From assembly GCF_907177275.1 (NCBI RefSeq), contig NZ_CAJSLV010000044.1, forward strand, positions 62,001 to 126,000: a stretch of DNA of 64,000 nucleotides. Direction: 5' to 3'. The notes beneath the pieces were generated by a model. That model saw only the letters and a list, made by a program, of their open reading frames with translations. It ran no database searches and was not told the DNA's origin. This DNA is from Actinacidiphila cocklensis (GTDB lineage Bacteria; Actinomycetota; Actinomycetes; Streptomycetales; Streptomycetaceae). Numbering within the stretch: position 1 is the first letter of the stretch; each line of letters begins with the position of its first letter. This document shows positions 41,777 to 49,349 of this stretch, piece after piece. The position numbers and the translations under genes are program-made.

Positions 41777-42298
41777 TCAAGCGTTGTGATGGGTCGTCCA
41801 GTCTTCGCGGGCTGTGATGAGGGCGGGGCGCACCTCGTGGTCGAGGTGGTCCGCCTGGGTGCGGAGTTGGGTGGCGATGGCGGCCAGCTGGTCGGGGTCG
41901 AGGTTGTGGAGCCAGTAGTCGTCGACCAGTTGGAGATTGACCACGGGCAGGCGTGCCGTGGGGTCTTCGCTGTAGGGGGCGCAGTCGATGCTTCCGCTCA
42001 GGATGACGGCCTCGGCGCCAGGAACGTCGGTGACGGAGACGGTCATGCCAAGACCCGAGAAGGGCTGGTGATGTGTAATGTCGGCCAGCTCGGTGGCGAA
42101 GTACTGGGGCGGTACGTCGGTGGCGCTTGGGTCGTCTTCGGCCCACGGAGGCAGGTAGCCGGCTGCGGTGTAGCCGGTGGTCGTGGTGATGGTCCATGTC
42201 GGCGGGGCCTCGGCTGATGGTGCGGGCTGAGGTTGGCCGTCGTCCTGTCGCGTTGCACCCGGCTCCGTGCTGGGGCGCTCCTTCGTTGCTCCGCTCAT
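41777..42298 (-). CDS. DUF6907 domain protein
   Basis: A 173-residue protein. After a disordered Pro/Gln-rich start, the DUF6907 domain reads TWTITTTTGYTAAGYLPPWA, EDDPSATDVPPQYFATELAD, ITHHQPFSGLGMTVSV. The same module ends the frameshifted HATPase pseudogene at 9306. The C-terminal part (LQLVDDYWLHNLDPDQLAAI) is helical. The family is common in Streptomyces islands and has no known role. It is the last of three minus-strand genes (HATPase, small protein, DUF6907) that lie end to end and form an operon. Confidence 0.85.
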   Translation of the reverse strand: MSGATKERPSTEPGATRQDDGQPQPAPSAEAPPTWTITTTTGYTAAGYLPPWAEDDPSATDVPPQYFATELADITHHQPFSGLGMTVSVTDVPGAEAVILSGSIDCAPYSEDPTARLPVVNLQLVDDYWLHNLDPDQLAAIATQLRTQADHLDHEVRPALITAREDWTTHHNA

Positions 42299-42301
42299 GG
42301 G

Positions 42302-42550
42302 TCATCGCCCTTCCGTCGCCGGTTGGATGGATGCGGGTAAGGCCGGCGCCTCGGACGAGTGCTGCTCGATCGTCGCGGCGACCTCCTGCCAGGCCGTGAA
42401 GACGTTCATGACCTCGTGCTCCGGGGCGTGGGTGAGGTCCAGGAGGAAGCGGCGGATCAGGACTTCGCTGCTCAAGGTGTTCTGGATGCGGGCGATCGTC
42501 CACAGGCTGTGGGTAGTGGGCGCAGCCGTCGACGGTTGGCCGGGGGTCAT
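42302..42550 (-). CDS. Small hypothetical protein between HATPase and DUF6907
   Basis: An 82-residue protein: MTPGQPSTAAPTTHSLWTIA then RIQNTLSSEVLIRRFLLDLT and VMNVFTAWQEVAATIEQHSS. It overlaps the HATPase gene by 4 bp and ends 3 bp before the DUF6907 start, so it is translated within the same operon. No family is recognised. Its codons include the second copy of the DnaA-like palindrome core (42499-42515). Confidence 0.75.
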   Translation of the reverse strand: MTPGQPSTAAPTTHSLWTIARIQNTLSSEVLIRRFLLDLTHAPEHEVMNVFTAWQEVAATIEQHSSEAPALPASIQPATEGR

Positions 42551-42972
42551 CGGGCGTCCTTAGCGTGGGTGAGGTGGGCGGTCACGGTGTGGCCGTGCTG
42601 GTCGCCGTGAGTCTCGACCTGGTGGGCGAGTGCGGTGACCATGGTCAGGCCGCGGCCGTGGGTGGCCTCGTCGCCGGGGTGCTCGACGGTCGGCGCCGTC
42701 TTCGTACCGCCGGAGTCGGTCACCGAGATGGACACGACCGCGTCGGAGATGGCGAGGCTGACGTGGAAGGCTCCCCCAACCGGGCCGCCGTCCCCGCTGG
42801 CGGTGTGCAGCACGGCATTCGCGCTCAGCTCCGTGACGATGAGCGCGGCGTCGTCCGCGCACGGGGAATCGCGCAGGACATCGCGGGTCCAGCGGCGTAC
42901 GCGGCCAACTTCTTCGGGTGAACCTGGGCAACTGAGTCCCCAGACTCGCGGACTACTCGTATACTCGTGCAT
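42547..42972 (-). CDS. ATP-binding protein (anti-sigma HATPase)
   Basis: A 141-residue RsbW/SpoIIAB-like kinase fold without other domains. MHEYTSSPRVWGLSCPGSPE is the usual start of this Streptomyces family; N-box AALIVTELSANAVLHTAS; G-boxes VSISVTDSGG and THGRGLTMVTALAHQVE. Length is standard. The ATG at 42972 is preferred to one ten codons upstream. Such proteins are usually orphan anti-sigma or regulatory kinases and often accompany DUF6907 and GntR genes in AICEs, as here. Confidence 0.85.
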   Translation of the reverse strand: MHEYTSSPRVWGLSCPGSPEEVGRVRRWTRDVLRDSPCADDAALIVTELSANAVLHTASGDGGPVGGAFHVSLAISDAVVSISVTDSGGTKTAPTVEHPGDEATHGRGLTMVTALAHQVETHGDQHGHTVTAHLTHAKDAR

Positions 42973-43018
42973 ACAAGTTACTTTCTGCTGGTGGGCGGCC
43001 ATGGACCGATGGTGGGAG

Positions 43019-43450
43019 CTAGACGAGTTTCACGCCGTCGTGCGCACGCACGGCAGGCGGGGACATCGCGTCAAGGGCGTCGAGCACGCGGATCGCGTAC
43101 GCCTCGTCCGCGAGTTCGGAGACTTCCTCGCGGGTGGCCCAGCGCAGGGCGCTGGTCTCCTTACCGGTGGAGGGCTGGCCGTCGATCGCCTCGCAGCGGA
43201 AGACGAGGGAGACGATCAGGCCGGTCATGTTCTTGTAGACGCCTGTGAGGGTGGCAGGGACAGCGATCTTGACGCCGGTCTCCTCCAGCACTTCGCGCTG
43301 GAGTGCGTCGGGGATGGTCTCCCCCGCCTCCAGGACTCCGCCCGGCGGTTCCCAGTGGCCGTTGTCGCGGCGCCTGATCAGCAGAGCGCGGCCGACGTCA
43401 TCGATGATGACTCCGGCGACGCTCACGGAGTGCGGGCGCTCGATCGGCAC
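43019..43450 (-). CDS. NUDIX hydrolase (Pif-like, AICE)
   Basis: A 143-residue NUDIX enzyme. The NUDIX box GGVLEAGETIPDALQREVLE then ETGV is complete (G-x5-E-x7-REVxEE pattern), preceded by ALLIRRRDNGHWEPPG. In pSAM2 the NUDIX protein Pif blocks transfer into cells that already hold the element, and the same place beside the GntR gene suggests a similar role. It is divergent from the GntR gene across a gap that holds a CTAG operator. A remnant of the same family occurs at 36182. Confidence 0.88.
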   Translation of the reverse strand: MPIERPHSVSVAGVIIDDVGRALLIRRRDNGHWEPPGGVLEAGETIPDALQREVLEETGVKIAVPATLTGVYKNMTGLIVSLVFRCEAIDGQPSTGKETSALRWATREEVSELADEAYAIRVLDALDAMSPPAVRAHDGVKLV

Positions 43451-43504
43451 GGACCTGATCCTCTCGGGTGGCTAGGCTGCCCACCGTAGCAACAAAGGTC
43501 GGCC

Positions 43505-43519
43505 ACTCGTCTAGATATC
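43505..43519. promoter_or_regulatory. CTAG operator 1 (gntR/nudix gap)
   Basis: ACTCGTCTAGATAT lies 15 bp before the gntR start. The left half and CTAG centre match the operator copies at 44394, 44467 and 47597; the right half is degenerate. GT-x-TA-x-A.. agrees with the HutC-type consensus. Confidence 0.6.
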
Positions 43520-43532
43520 CAAAGGAGTACGT

Positions 43533-44321
43533 ATGCCCGTTCTTCCCTCCGGCGTCCTGGGGGCGCTGGACCCGACGAGCGACCGAGCGGTGTTCCGCCA
43601 GATCGCCGACCAGCTGCGTGAGGCGATCGACAAGGGCAAGTTCGCCGAGGGCGACAAGCTGCCCTCCGAGACGGAGTTGGTCGAGCATTACGGCGTCTCG
43701 CGAATGACCGTACGGAACTCCTTGTCCGTCCTCCAGGGCGAGGGCCTGGTGGTCTCCGAGCACGGCAAGGGCGTCTTCGTACGTCCCCGGCCGCCCGTGC
43801 GGCGACTGGCCTCGGACCGGTTCGCCCGCCGGCACCGCGAGCAGGGCAAGTCCGCGTTCATCGTGGAGGCCGACGCTGCCGGCAGCCACCCCACCGTCGA
43901 CAGCCTGGAGATCAAGGAAGAACGGCCGAGTCAGGACGTCGCCACCCGGCTCGGGGGTCCGCGTCGCGTGCTGGCCCGGCGCCGCCGCTACCTCCTCGAC
44001 GGGCGCCCGGTCGAGTTCGCCACCTCCTACCTCCCCCTCGACCTGGCCCGCGGGACGCCGATCGCCGAGCCGAACCCCGGACCTGGCGGCATCTACGCCC
44101 GCCTGGAAGAACTGGGCCACCGCCTCGACCACTTCGAGGAGGAGATCCGCGCCCGCATGCCCGCGCCGAGCGAGGTCAAGACGCTCCAGCTGGCTTCCGG
44201 TGTGCCCGTGATCCACCTCGTCCGCACAGCGTTCGACACCGAGGGCCGCGCTGTCGAGGTCTGCGACACGGTCATGGCCGCTGACGCATACGTCCTCGCG
44301 TACCAGCTTCCGGCCACGTGA
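43533..44321 (+). CDS. GntR/HutC regulator of the AICE (KorSA-like)
   Basis: A 262-residue regulator. Winged helix: VFRQIADQLREAIDKGKFAE, LPSETELVEHYGVSRMTVRN, VLQGEGLVVSEHGKGVFV (residues 18-85). UTRA domain: DVATRLGGPRRVLARRRRYL, EFATSYLPLDLARGTPI, MPAPSEVKTLQLASGVPVIH. ATG has AAGGAG upstream. In pSAM2, KorSA of this type represses its own gene and the activator pra, and so controls replication and transfer. CTAG-centred sites before this gene, the transfer operon and spdD point to the same scheme. Confidence 0.92.
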   Translation: MPVLPSGVLGALDPTSDRAVFRQIADQLREAIDKGKFAEGDKLPSETELVEHYGVSRMTVRNSLSVLQGEGLVVSEHGKGVFVRPRPPVRRLASDRFARRHREQGKSAFIVEADAAGSHPTVDSLEIKEERPSQDVATRLGGPRRVLARRRRYLLDGRPVEFATSYLPLDLARGTPIAEPNPGPGGIYARLEELGHRLDHFEEEIRARMPAPSEVKTLQLASGVPVIHLVRTAFDTEGRAVEVCDTVMAADAYVLAYQLPAT

Positions 44322-44393
44322 CCTGGGTGGATGGTGTCGCGACACGGGCAGAGGCAGGCCAACTCCCGTGACTCGTACGCCTTCACGGGCAAG

Positions 44394-44410
44394 CTCATCT
44401 AGACGAGTAG
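44394..44410. promoter_or_regulatory. CTAG operator 2 (tra promoter, distal)
   Basis: CTCATCTAGACGAGTAG, a near-palindrome around CTAG with the right half ACGAGTAG identical to that of operator 4 (47597). It lies about 100 bp upstream of the transfer operon. Confidence 0.75.
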
Positions 44411-44436
44411 CCGGGTCCTGTGGCACAGTGGTTCGC

Positions 44437-44456
44437 GTACCCGGTTCTTCGGGTAC
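44437..44456 (+). promoter_or_regulatory. Hairpin between the two tra operators
   Basis: GTACCCG and CGGGTAC form a 7-bp stem with a GTTCTT loop, placed between operators 2 and 3. It could help loop DNA or act as a weak terminator against gntR read-through. Confidence 0.45.
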
Positions 44457-44466
44457 ACAGGGCGAC

Positions 44467-44484
44467 ACTTGTCTAGACGACTAG
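44467..44484. promoter_or_regulatory. CTAG operator 3 (tra promoter, proximal)
   Basis: ACTTGTCTAGACGACTAG, the best copy: GTCTAGAC is exactly the HutC-type GT-x-TA-x-AC core. It ends 12 bp before the SD of the transfer operon's first gene and would cover its promoter. Confidence 0.8.
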
Positions 44485-44508
44485 CTGTCACGTGTGAAGG
44501 AGAAAGCG

Positions 44509-44859
44509 TTGCGTTCCATCCGTGTGGAGACCTCGGCGGCGACGATCCTGCTGACCGAGGCTCCGGAGACGAAGATCAAGGACCGGCAGACCGGCGAGAT
44601 CGCCACCGACGCCAACAGCGGTGAGCCGCTGATGACGCTCGGCGTGGTCCACATCGAGGACGGGGAGTCCTCGCTCCTCAAGGTCACCGTTCCGCAGAGC
44701 GGCGTCAGCGAGGGCCTGACCCTCGGCGGACCCGTCGCACTGCCGGGGCTGGTGGCCCGCCCGTGGGAGAGCACCTTCAACGGGCAGCAGCGGCACGGCA
44801 TCGCCTTCCGCGCCGCCGCCGTCACCCCGGCCGCCTTCCCGGTCCAGGCGGGGGCCTGA
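44509..44859 (+). CDS. Conserved AICE protein upstream of tra
   Basis: A 116-residue protein with a beta-rich pattern: LRSIRVETSAATILLTEAPE, TKIKDRQTGEIATDANSGEP, VALPGLVARPWESTFNGQQR. It is a conserved companion of tra genes in Streptomyces AICEs; its fold recalls plasmid SCO-type single-strand-binding or accessory proteins, but no role is established. A GTG at 44494 would put the AAGGAG site (44497-44502) inside the gene, so the TTG at 44509, 6 bp after that site, is chosen. It is first in the transfer operon, 5 bp before tra. Confidence 0.8.
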   Translation: MRSIRVETSAATILLTEAPETKIKDRQTGEIATDANSGEPLMTLGVVHIEDGESSLLKVTVPQSGVSEGLTLGGPVALPGLVARPWESTFNGQQRHGIAFRAAAVTPAAFPVQAGA

Positions 44860-44864
44860 GCCTG

Positions 44865-46232
44865 ATGCCGGACCTGATGACGTTGATGGAGGTGGGTGGC
44901 CCCCTCGCCGCGGTCGGCGGTGGCGCCGCCTACCTCCGGGCCGAACAACCGGCCGCGTACTGGTCCATGGTCGGCCTGCCCCTCTCGACCGCCCGCCTGC
45001 TCGGCTCGTACACGTCCGTCATGGACGCCTGCGGGCTGACCGTGGCTCCGTCACGCTTACGGGCGCTGGCGGTGCGGGCGACGACTCGACGGGAGGTGCG
45101 GGCGGTCCCTCCGCGGCGGGGGATCATCCGCCCGACCTCGACGGGCATGCGGATACGGCTGCGGCTCGCGCCGGGCCAGGAGCCGGCCGACGTCGCCGCC
45201 TCGGCTGAACGCCTTCGGCATGCGTGGGGCGTTCACGCCGTGTACGTCTCCGTGGTCAAGCCCGGCGTGGTCGAACTGCGGCTCGTCGGCTTCGACGTCC
45301 TGCGCAAGGTCCGCATGCCCCGCAAGACCTCCGGCGGCTTCCTCAAGGTCCCAGTGGCGCTTCGGGAGGACGCAACCGCGTTCGTACGGGACTACCGCGC
45401 GATACCCCACCAACTCACCCTCGGCGCGCCCCTCTCCGGCAAGTCCATGTACCTGCGCCACCTGATCGCAGGACTCGCCCCTCAACCCGTCGCCCTGGTC
45501 GGCATCGACTGCAAGCGCGGCGTGGAACTGGCGCCGTTCACGGCCCGGCTCTCCGCCCTGGCCACCGACCCCGGGCAGGCGGCGGAACTGCTGCCCGTCC
45601 TGGTCCGGCTGATGGAAGAGCGCTACGACCTGATCAAGACCCGGCAGGGCATCGCCCGCTCGACACCCGACGAGGAGATCACCTCCGACATCTGGGGCTT
45701 GCCCGATGCCGAACGCCCCGTGCCCGTGGTGCTGTTCGTGGACGAGGTGGCCGAACTCTTCCTCGTCGCCACCAAGAAGGACGAGGAACGGCGGGACGAG
45801 ATGGTCACCCACCTCATCCGGCTCGCTCAACTCGGTCGAGCCGCCGGCATCTACCTGGAAGTCTGCGGGCAGCGCTTCGGCGCCGAACTCGGCAAGGGCG
45901 CGACCATGCTCCGAGCCCAGCTCACCGGCCGTGTCTGCCACCGGGTGAACGACGAAGCCTCCGCGAAGATGGCGCTCGGCGACATCGCACCTGAAGCAGT
46001 GGGCGCCGCCTGCGCCATCGTCCCCGATCGGCCCGGCCTCGCCGTCGCCGGGGACACCTCCGGCGGCTGGACCCGCATCCGCACGCCCTACCTGTCCCTC
46101 GCCGACGCGGCAACCGTCTGCGACACGTCCGCGCACCTCGTACCGGACCTGCCGACGCTGGAACCTTTCCGGCCCGCCACCCAGCCCCACCGGCCCGATC
46201 TGCTGACCAAGCTCCGCCCCGTCACCGGCTGA
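44865..46232 (+). CDS. FtsK/SpoIIIE-type DNA transfer protein (Tra)
   Basis: A 455-residue AAA+ translocase, the single protein that moves double-stranded AICE DNA from donor to recipient. Walker A is LGAPLSGKSMYLR near residue 185, Walker B VPVVLFVDEVAELFLVA, with downstream IRLAQLGRAAGIYLEVCGQR and TGRVCHRVNDEASAKMALGD as in TraSA/TraB-like proteins. The N-terminal 100 residues are hydrophobic and probably membrane-associated. Length is in the AICE range (about 450). ATG at 44865. It should form hexameric pores at hyphal contacts and recognise short repeats on the element. Confidence 0.93.
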   Translation: MPDLMTLMEVGGPLAAVGGGAAYLRAEQPAAYWSMVGLPLSTARLLGSYTSVMDACGLTVAPSRLRALAVRATTRREVRAVPPRRGIIRPTSTGMRIRLRLAPGQEPADVAASAERLRHAWGVHAVYVSVVKPGVVELRLVGFDVLRKVRMPRKTSGGFLKVPVALREDATAFVRDYRAIPHQLTLGAPLSGKSMYLRHLIAGLAPQPVALVGIDCKRGVELAPFTARLSALATDPGQAAELLPVLVRLMEERYDLIKTRQGIARSTPDEEITSDIWGLPDAERPVPVVLFVDEVAELFLVATKKDEERRDEMVTHLIRLAQLGRAAGIYLEVCGQRFGAELGKGATMLRAQLTGRVCHRVNDEASAKMALGDIAPEAVGAACAIVPDRPGLAVAGDTSGGWTRIRTPYLSLADAATVCDTSAHLVPDLPTLEPFRPATQPHRPDLLTKLRPVTG

Positions 46233-46297
46233 CCCCCCCCCCGTACAGCGTCACGTCCCTACCCCGTCATGCCCCGAGCCGAAGGGAGGTCTCGCGC

Positions 46298-46867
46298 GTG
46301 CGCGCTCGCCTGGTCCGCGTCGACGCGGTGCTCGTACAAGCAGCCATCGCCGCCGCGTTGTCCTTCGCCCACCTCCACGACATCGCCAACGCCGCAGGCC
46401 AGCACGGTTGGAAAGCCTGGGCCTACCCGGTCTCCGTCGACCTGCTCCTCGTCGCCGCGTGGCGACGGCTCCGCTCCGGTACGGCCAAGGGCGCGGCCTG
46501 GTGCTGGTTCGCCATCTCGCTGGCCGCGTCCCTCGGCGCCAACGTCGCCACGGCCGGACTGCTCGACGTCCACGCCGTACCGGCATGGCTCCGCATCCTC
46601 GTCGCCGGATGGCCGGCCGTCGCCTTCCTGGGCGGAACGCTGCTCGCGCACAGTCCGTCGCCGCAGGCGCCTTCCCCGGAGCCGGTCACCAGCGATCCGG
46701 CCCCCGTACTGCCCGTCCCCGCCGTTCCCGCTGCCCTGGTCGCCCACGCCCGCAAGGTCGCCGCCGACCACCGCACCCGTACCGGCCAAGCCATCGACAC
46801 CCCAACGCTCCGCGCCCGCCTTGGCGTCACCACACCCCTCGCCGAGGCCGTCGCCGCCCAGCTCTGA
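46298..46867 (+). CDS. DUF2637 / SpdB-like membrane protein
   Basis: A 189-residue protein with four membrane helices in the first 115 residues (VLVQAAIAAALSFAHLHDIA, AYPVSVDLLLVAAW, WCWFAISLAASLGANVATAG, ILVAGWPAVAFLGGTLLAH), typical of DUF2637. The C-terminal part is Pro-rich and then helical (ALVAHARKVAADHRTRTGQA, RARLGVTTPLAEAVAAQL), like a recognition domain. It corresponds to SpdB2-like spread proteins that pass plasmid DNA along the recipient mycelium. GTG start with GGGAGG upstream. Second gene of the transfer operon after tra. Confidence 0.85.
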   Translation: MRARLVRVDAVLVQAAIAAALSFAHLHDIANAAGQHGWKAWAYPVSVDLLLVAAWRRLRSGTAKGAAWCWFAISLAASLGANVATAGLLDVHAVPAWLRILVAGWPAVAFLGGTLLAHSPSPQAPSPEPVTSDPAPVLPVPAVPAALVAHARKVAADHRTRTGQAIDTPTLRARLGVTTPLAEAVAAQL

Positions 46868-46876
46868 GAGGAGAAC

Positions 46877-47089
46877 TCACAAAGGGGGTGGCGGTGGCAG
46901 CGGCGCCGAACGCTTCTCCCGGCGTCGTCGCCTCAGCTCCGTGAAGAACCCGGCCGACACCATGACAACAGGAAAGAGCGCCACCTGACGCCACGTCTCA
47001 TGGTCCCACCAGTGGAAAGCGGCCATGCCGAGAGCGGCGCACGCACTCCAGAAGACGACCGTCAGCAATAGGCCCACTCGCTCGCTCAT
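46877..47089 (-). CDS. Small two-helix membrane protein (AICE)
   Basis: A 70-residue protein on the minus strand: MSERVGLLLTVVFWSACAAL then GMAAFHWWDHETWRQVALFP and VVMVSAGFFTELRRRRREKR with a proline tail. Two hydrophobic helices (residues 5-23 and 35-50) and a basic C-terminus. GGGAG precedes the ATG. It interrupts the otherwise plus-strand transfer operon, so it may be expressed separately, for example in the recipient. No family name is known to me. Confidence 0.65.
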   Translation of the reverse strand: MSERVGLLLTVVFWSACAALGMAAFHWWDHETWRQVALFPVVMVSAGFFTELRRRRREKRSAPLPPPPPL

Positions 47090-47203
47090 GAACTCCCCCC
47101 GCCCAACTCGCTCAGAGCCCTCCCCGAACGCTGCCAGGCACGAGATCTGTGTACCGCCACGCCCAGAGCCCGACAACCAAGGCCCAGGAAAGGAGAGTTC
47201 TCG

Positions 47204-47395
47204 ATGTCTGCTAACCGCCGCTTCCGCAGCATCGTCCGCATCGGCCCTGTCCAAGTCGGCACCGCCTACGACCAGCGCGGCCAGGAGAAGCACACCGCCG
47301 CCTGCACCGCCCCGCGCTGCGGCTTCTCCGCCGACTACGACTCCCGTGCCGCCGCCGAACTGGCAGCCCGCACCCACCAATGCGCCGCCCGATGA
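47204..47395 (+). CDS. Mobile element transfer protein (small, zinc-finger-like)
   Basis: A 63-residue conserved AICE protein: RFRSIVRIGPVQVGTAYDQR, GQEKHTAACTAPRCGFSADY, DSRAAAELAARTHQCAAR. Three cysteines and a terminal H-x-C resemble a C2HC zinc finger (CTAPRC .. HQC). Such proteins are annotated as mobile element transfer proteins and lie beside spd genes. GGAGAG precedes the ATG. Likely an accessory factor for intramycelial spread; its exact role is unknown. Confidence 0.82.
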   Translation: MSANRRFRSIVRIGPVQVGTAYDQRGQEKHTAACTAPRCGFSADYDSRAAAELAARTHQCAAR

Positions 47396-47411
47396 AAGGA
47401 CTCGCCCACCC

Positions 47412-47606
47412 GTGACCGTCAGCCTGCCTCTGGTCGCCGTCCTCGGCATCATCGCCTGGGCCGCGATCAAGTTCCTCGGCATCCGCCTCTGGGTCGCCGT
47501 CGTCATCGCGCTGTTCGGTTTCTACCTCGCCCACACCTTCCTCGCGCCCGCGATCGACGACAGCACGCGCAACGGCGTCGAGATCGTCAACGGCACACAC
47601 ACCTAG
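47412..47606 (+). CDS. Small Spd-like membrane protein
   Basis: A 64-residue protein with two adjacent membrane helices: LPLVAVLGIIAWAAIKFLG and LWVAVVIALFGFYLAHTFL, then a short polar tail. It starts at a GTG 16 bp after the preceding stop. By place and form it corresponds to the small spread proteins of AICEs. Its stop codon (TAG) is part of CTAG operator 4. Confidence 0.78.
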   Translation: MTVSLPLVAVLGIIAWAAIKFLGIRLWVAVVIALFGFYLAHTFLAPAIDDSTRNGVEIVNGTHT

Positions 47607-47614
47607 ACGAGTAG
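47597..47614. promoter_or_regulatory. CTAG operator 4 (before spdD)
   Basis: ACACACCTAGACGAGTAG: the centre and right half, CTAGACGAGTAG, are identical to operator 2; the left half is weak. It lies 17-34 bp before the spdD start and would give spdD-rep their own GntR-controlled promoter. Confidence 0.65.
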
Positions 47615-47630
47615 CCAAGAGAGGTCCGCC

Positions 47631-47921
47631 GTGTCCCTGACTCCCAAGTACCCGCAGGCCCCGGCCATTCCGGCGCCGCACGCCCCCTCGCGGGCCGTCC
47701 CCGCTCAGCACGCTCATGCACCCGCCTGCCACTGCCAGCCGACCACTCCCGCACGCCGCACCGCCCCCGCGCTCGGCGTCGCCGCCGGGGCAGTCGCCGC
47801 CGTCGTCACGGTCGGCATCGTCCTGACCGCGCTCCTGGTCGCCGTCACCGTCGCGGCCGTCTCAGTCGCCGTCGTCGCCGTGGTCCTGCGCTCGCTGCTC
47901 ACGCCTCCGCGCCAGCGCTGA
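47631..47921 (+). CDS. SpdD-like membrane protein
   Basis: A 96-residue protein. A Pro/His/Cys-containing hydrophilic half (HAPSRAVPAQHAHAPACHCQ) is followed by an Ala/Val-rich double helix (APALGVAAGAVAAVVTVGIV, LTALLVAVTVAAVSVAVVAV) and a basic end. This build is that of SpdD proteins of Streptomyces elements, which help spread within the recipient mycelium. GTG start. A strong stem-loop follows before the replication gene. Confidence 0.85.
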   Translation: MSLTPKYPQAPAIPAPHAPSRAVPAQHAHAPACHCQPTTPARRTAPALGVAAGAVAAVVTVGIVLTALLVAVTVAAVSVAVVAVVLRSLLTPPRQR

Positions 47922-47935
47922 CCGCTTCCACCGAA

Positions 47936-47981
47936 CTGCCGGGGCGGCACTGATACCGCCAAGCATCCGCCGCCCCGGCAG
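47936..47981 (+). terminator. Stem-loop between spdD and rep
   Basis: CTGCCGGGGCGGC pairs perfectly with 47969-47981 across a 20-nt loop. It probably separates transfer from replication transcripts; a role in replication cannot be excluded because it lies directly upstream of rep. Confidence 0.7.
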
Positions 47982-48020
47982 CCCAACTCCACGAACCGCA
48001 GCCCGTGAAGGAGCCCCATC

Positions 48021-49349
48021 ATCACCCGCGCCACCCCGCCCCCGCTGCCCGAACTCGCCACCCTCGCCGCCCTGGGCACGATGCCTGCGCTGCTCCGCCA
48101 GCTGTCCGGCCTCGGCGGCTGCATCCACCCGATCCGCCTCGACGGCCACCGCATCGAATACGCCCTCGACACCGCCACCGGAGAGATCGGCGCCGCCCTA
48201 CGCCACATGGCCTCGGAAAGCATGGCCGCCGGCCACCTGCTCGTACGGTGCAACAACCGCCGTACGACCCGTTGCCCGGCCTGCGCCGAGACCTACCGCC
48301 GCGACACCTTCCACCTCATCACCGCCGGACTGCGCGGCGGCAAGGGCACCCCGGAGGACGTCGCCCACCACCCGCGCGTCTTCGCCACCTTCACCGCACC
48401 CGGCTTCGGCCCCGTCCACAACCGCCCCGACTCCGGCCGCTGCCGCTGCGGCACCGCCCACCCGGCCGACTCCCCCGAACTCGGCACCCCACTCGACCCG
48501 GACACGTACGACTACGAAGCCGCCGTGCTCTGGAACGCCCACGCCGGAGCCTTGTGGCGGCGATTCACCATCTACCTGCGCCGCGAAATCGCCAAGCGGG
48601 CCGGACTCAGCCAACGCGCCTTCCGCCAGCACGCCCGCGTCTCGTTCGCCAAGGTGGCCGAGTACCAGCGACGCGGCGCCGTCCACTTCCACGCCGTCAT
48701 CCGCCTCGACGGCCCGGACGGCGGCAGCACCCCGCCGCCCGCCTGGGCAACCGCCGACCTACTCACCGACGCCATCCGCGCCGCCGCCTCAACCGCCCGG
48801 GTCACCGGGCCGACCGTCCACGGTCGCACCCACACCTTCACCTTCGGGCGCCAACTCGACGTCCGCACCATCCGCGGCAACGACTTCCGCGGCTCAGAAC
48901 TCACCGACCGTGCGGTGGCCGCGTACATCGCCAAGTACGCCACCAAGGGCGCCGAGACGGCCACCGGCACCCTCGATCGCCCCCTCCGCTTCCTGGCCGA
49001 ACTCGCACACGTCCAACTCTCCGGCCACGCCGAGCGGATGATCCGCACCGCATGGACCCTCGGCGCCCGCAAGGACCTCGAACACCTCCGTCTGCGCGCC
49101 TGGGCGCACATGCTCGGCTTCCGCGGCCACTTCTCCACCAAGACCCGCCGCTACTCCACCACCCTCGGTGCACTCCGCGACGCCCGCGCCGAGTACCGCC
49201 GCGCTCAGGCCCCGCAGACCCCGGAAGAGACGACGTACGTCCTCTCCCACTGGGTCTTCGCCGGCACCGGCCTCACCCTCGCCGAAGCCTGGCTCACCGC
49301 ATCGCTCGAACCCGCCCCCGGAACGGAAGGAGAACCCACCCATGGCTGA
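48021..49349 (+). CDS. Replication initiator protein (RepSA-like), probable ATC start
   Basis: A 442-residue AICE initiator for rolling-circle replication. A cysteine motif CNNRRTTRCPACAETYRRD and the HUH-like VHFHAVIRLDGPD are visible, with YIAKYATKGAETATG and a tyrosine-rich C-terminal half. The first ATG in frame is 48081, but the conserved start PPPLPELATLAALGT lies upstream of it. AAGGAG (48008-48013) stands 7 bp before ATC at 48021, with no ATG, GTG or TTG available, so ATC is the likely start. Its end overlaps xis by 8 bp. Confidence 0.88.
   Translation: MTRATPPPLPELATLAALGTMPALLRQLSGLGGCIHPIRLDGHRIEYALDTATGEIGAALRHMASESMAAGHLLVRCNNRRTTRCPACAETYRRDTFHLITAGLRGGKGTPEDVAHHPRVFATFTAPGFGPVHNRPDSGRCRCGTAHPADSPELGTPLDPDTYDYEAAVLWNAHAGALWRRFTIYLRREIAKRAGLSQRAFRQHARVSFAKVAEYQRRGAVHFHAVIRLDGPDGGSTPPPAWATADLLTDAIRAAASTARVTGPTVHGRTHTFTFGRQLDVRTIRGNDFRGSELTDRAVAAYIAKYATKGAETATGTLDRPLRFLAELAHVQLSGHAERMIRTAWTLGARKDLEHLRLRAWAHMLGFRGHFSTKTRRYSTTLGALRDARAEYRRAQAPQTPEETTYVLSHWVFAGTGLTLAEAWLTASLEPAPGTEGEPTHG

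Noticed and set aside
42953..42977. A further CTAG-type operator before the HATPase gene
   Set aside because: ACGAGTAG here simply encodes the conserved Thr-Ser-Ser of the protein start, and the CTAG centre is missing.
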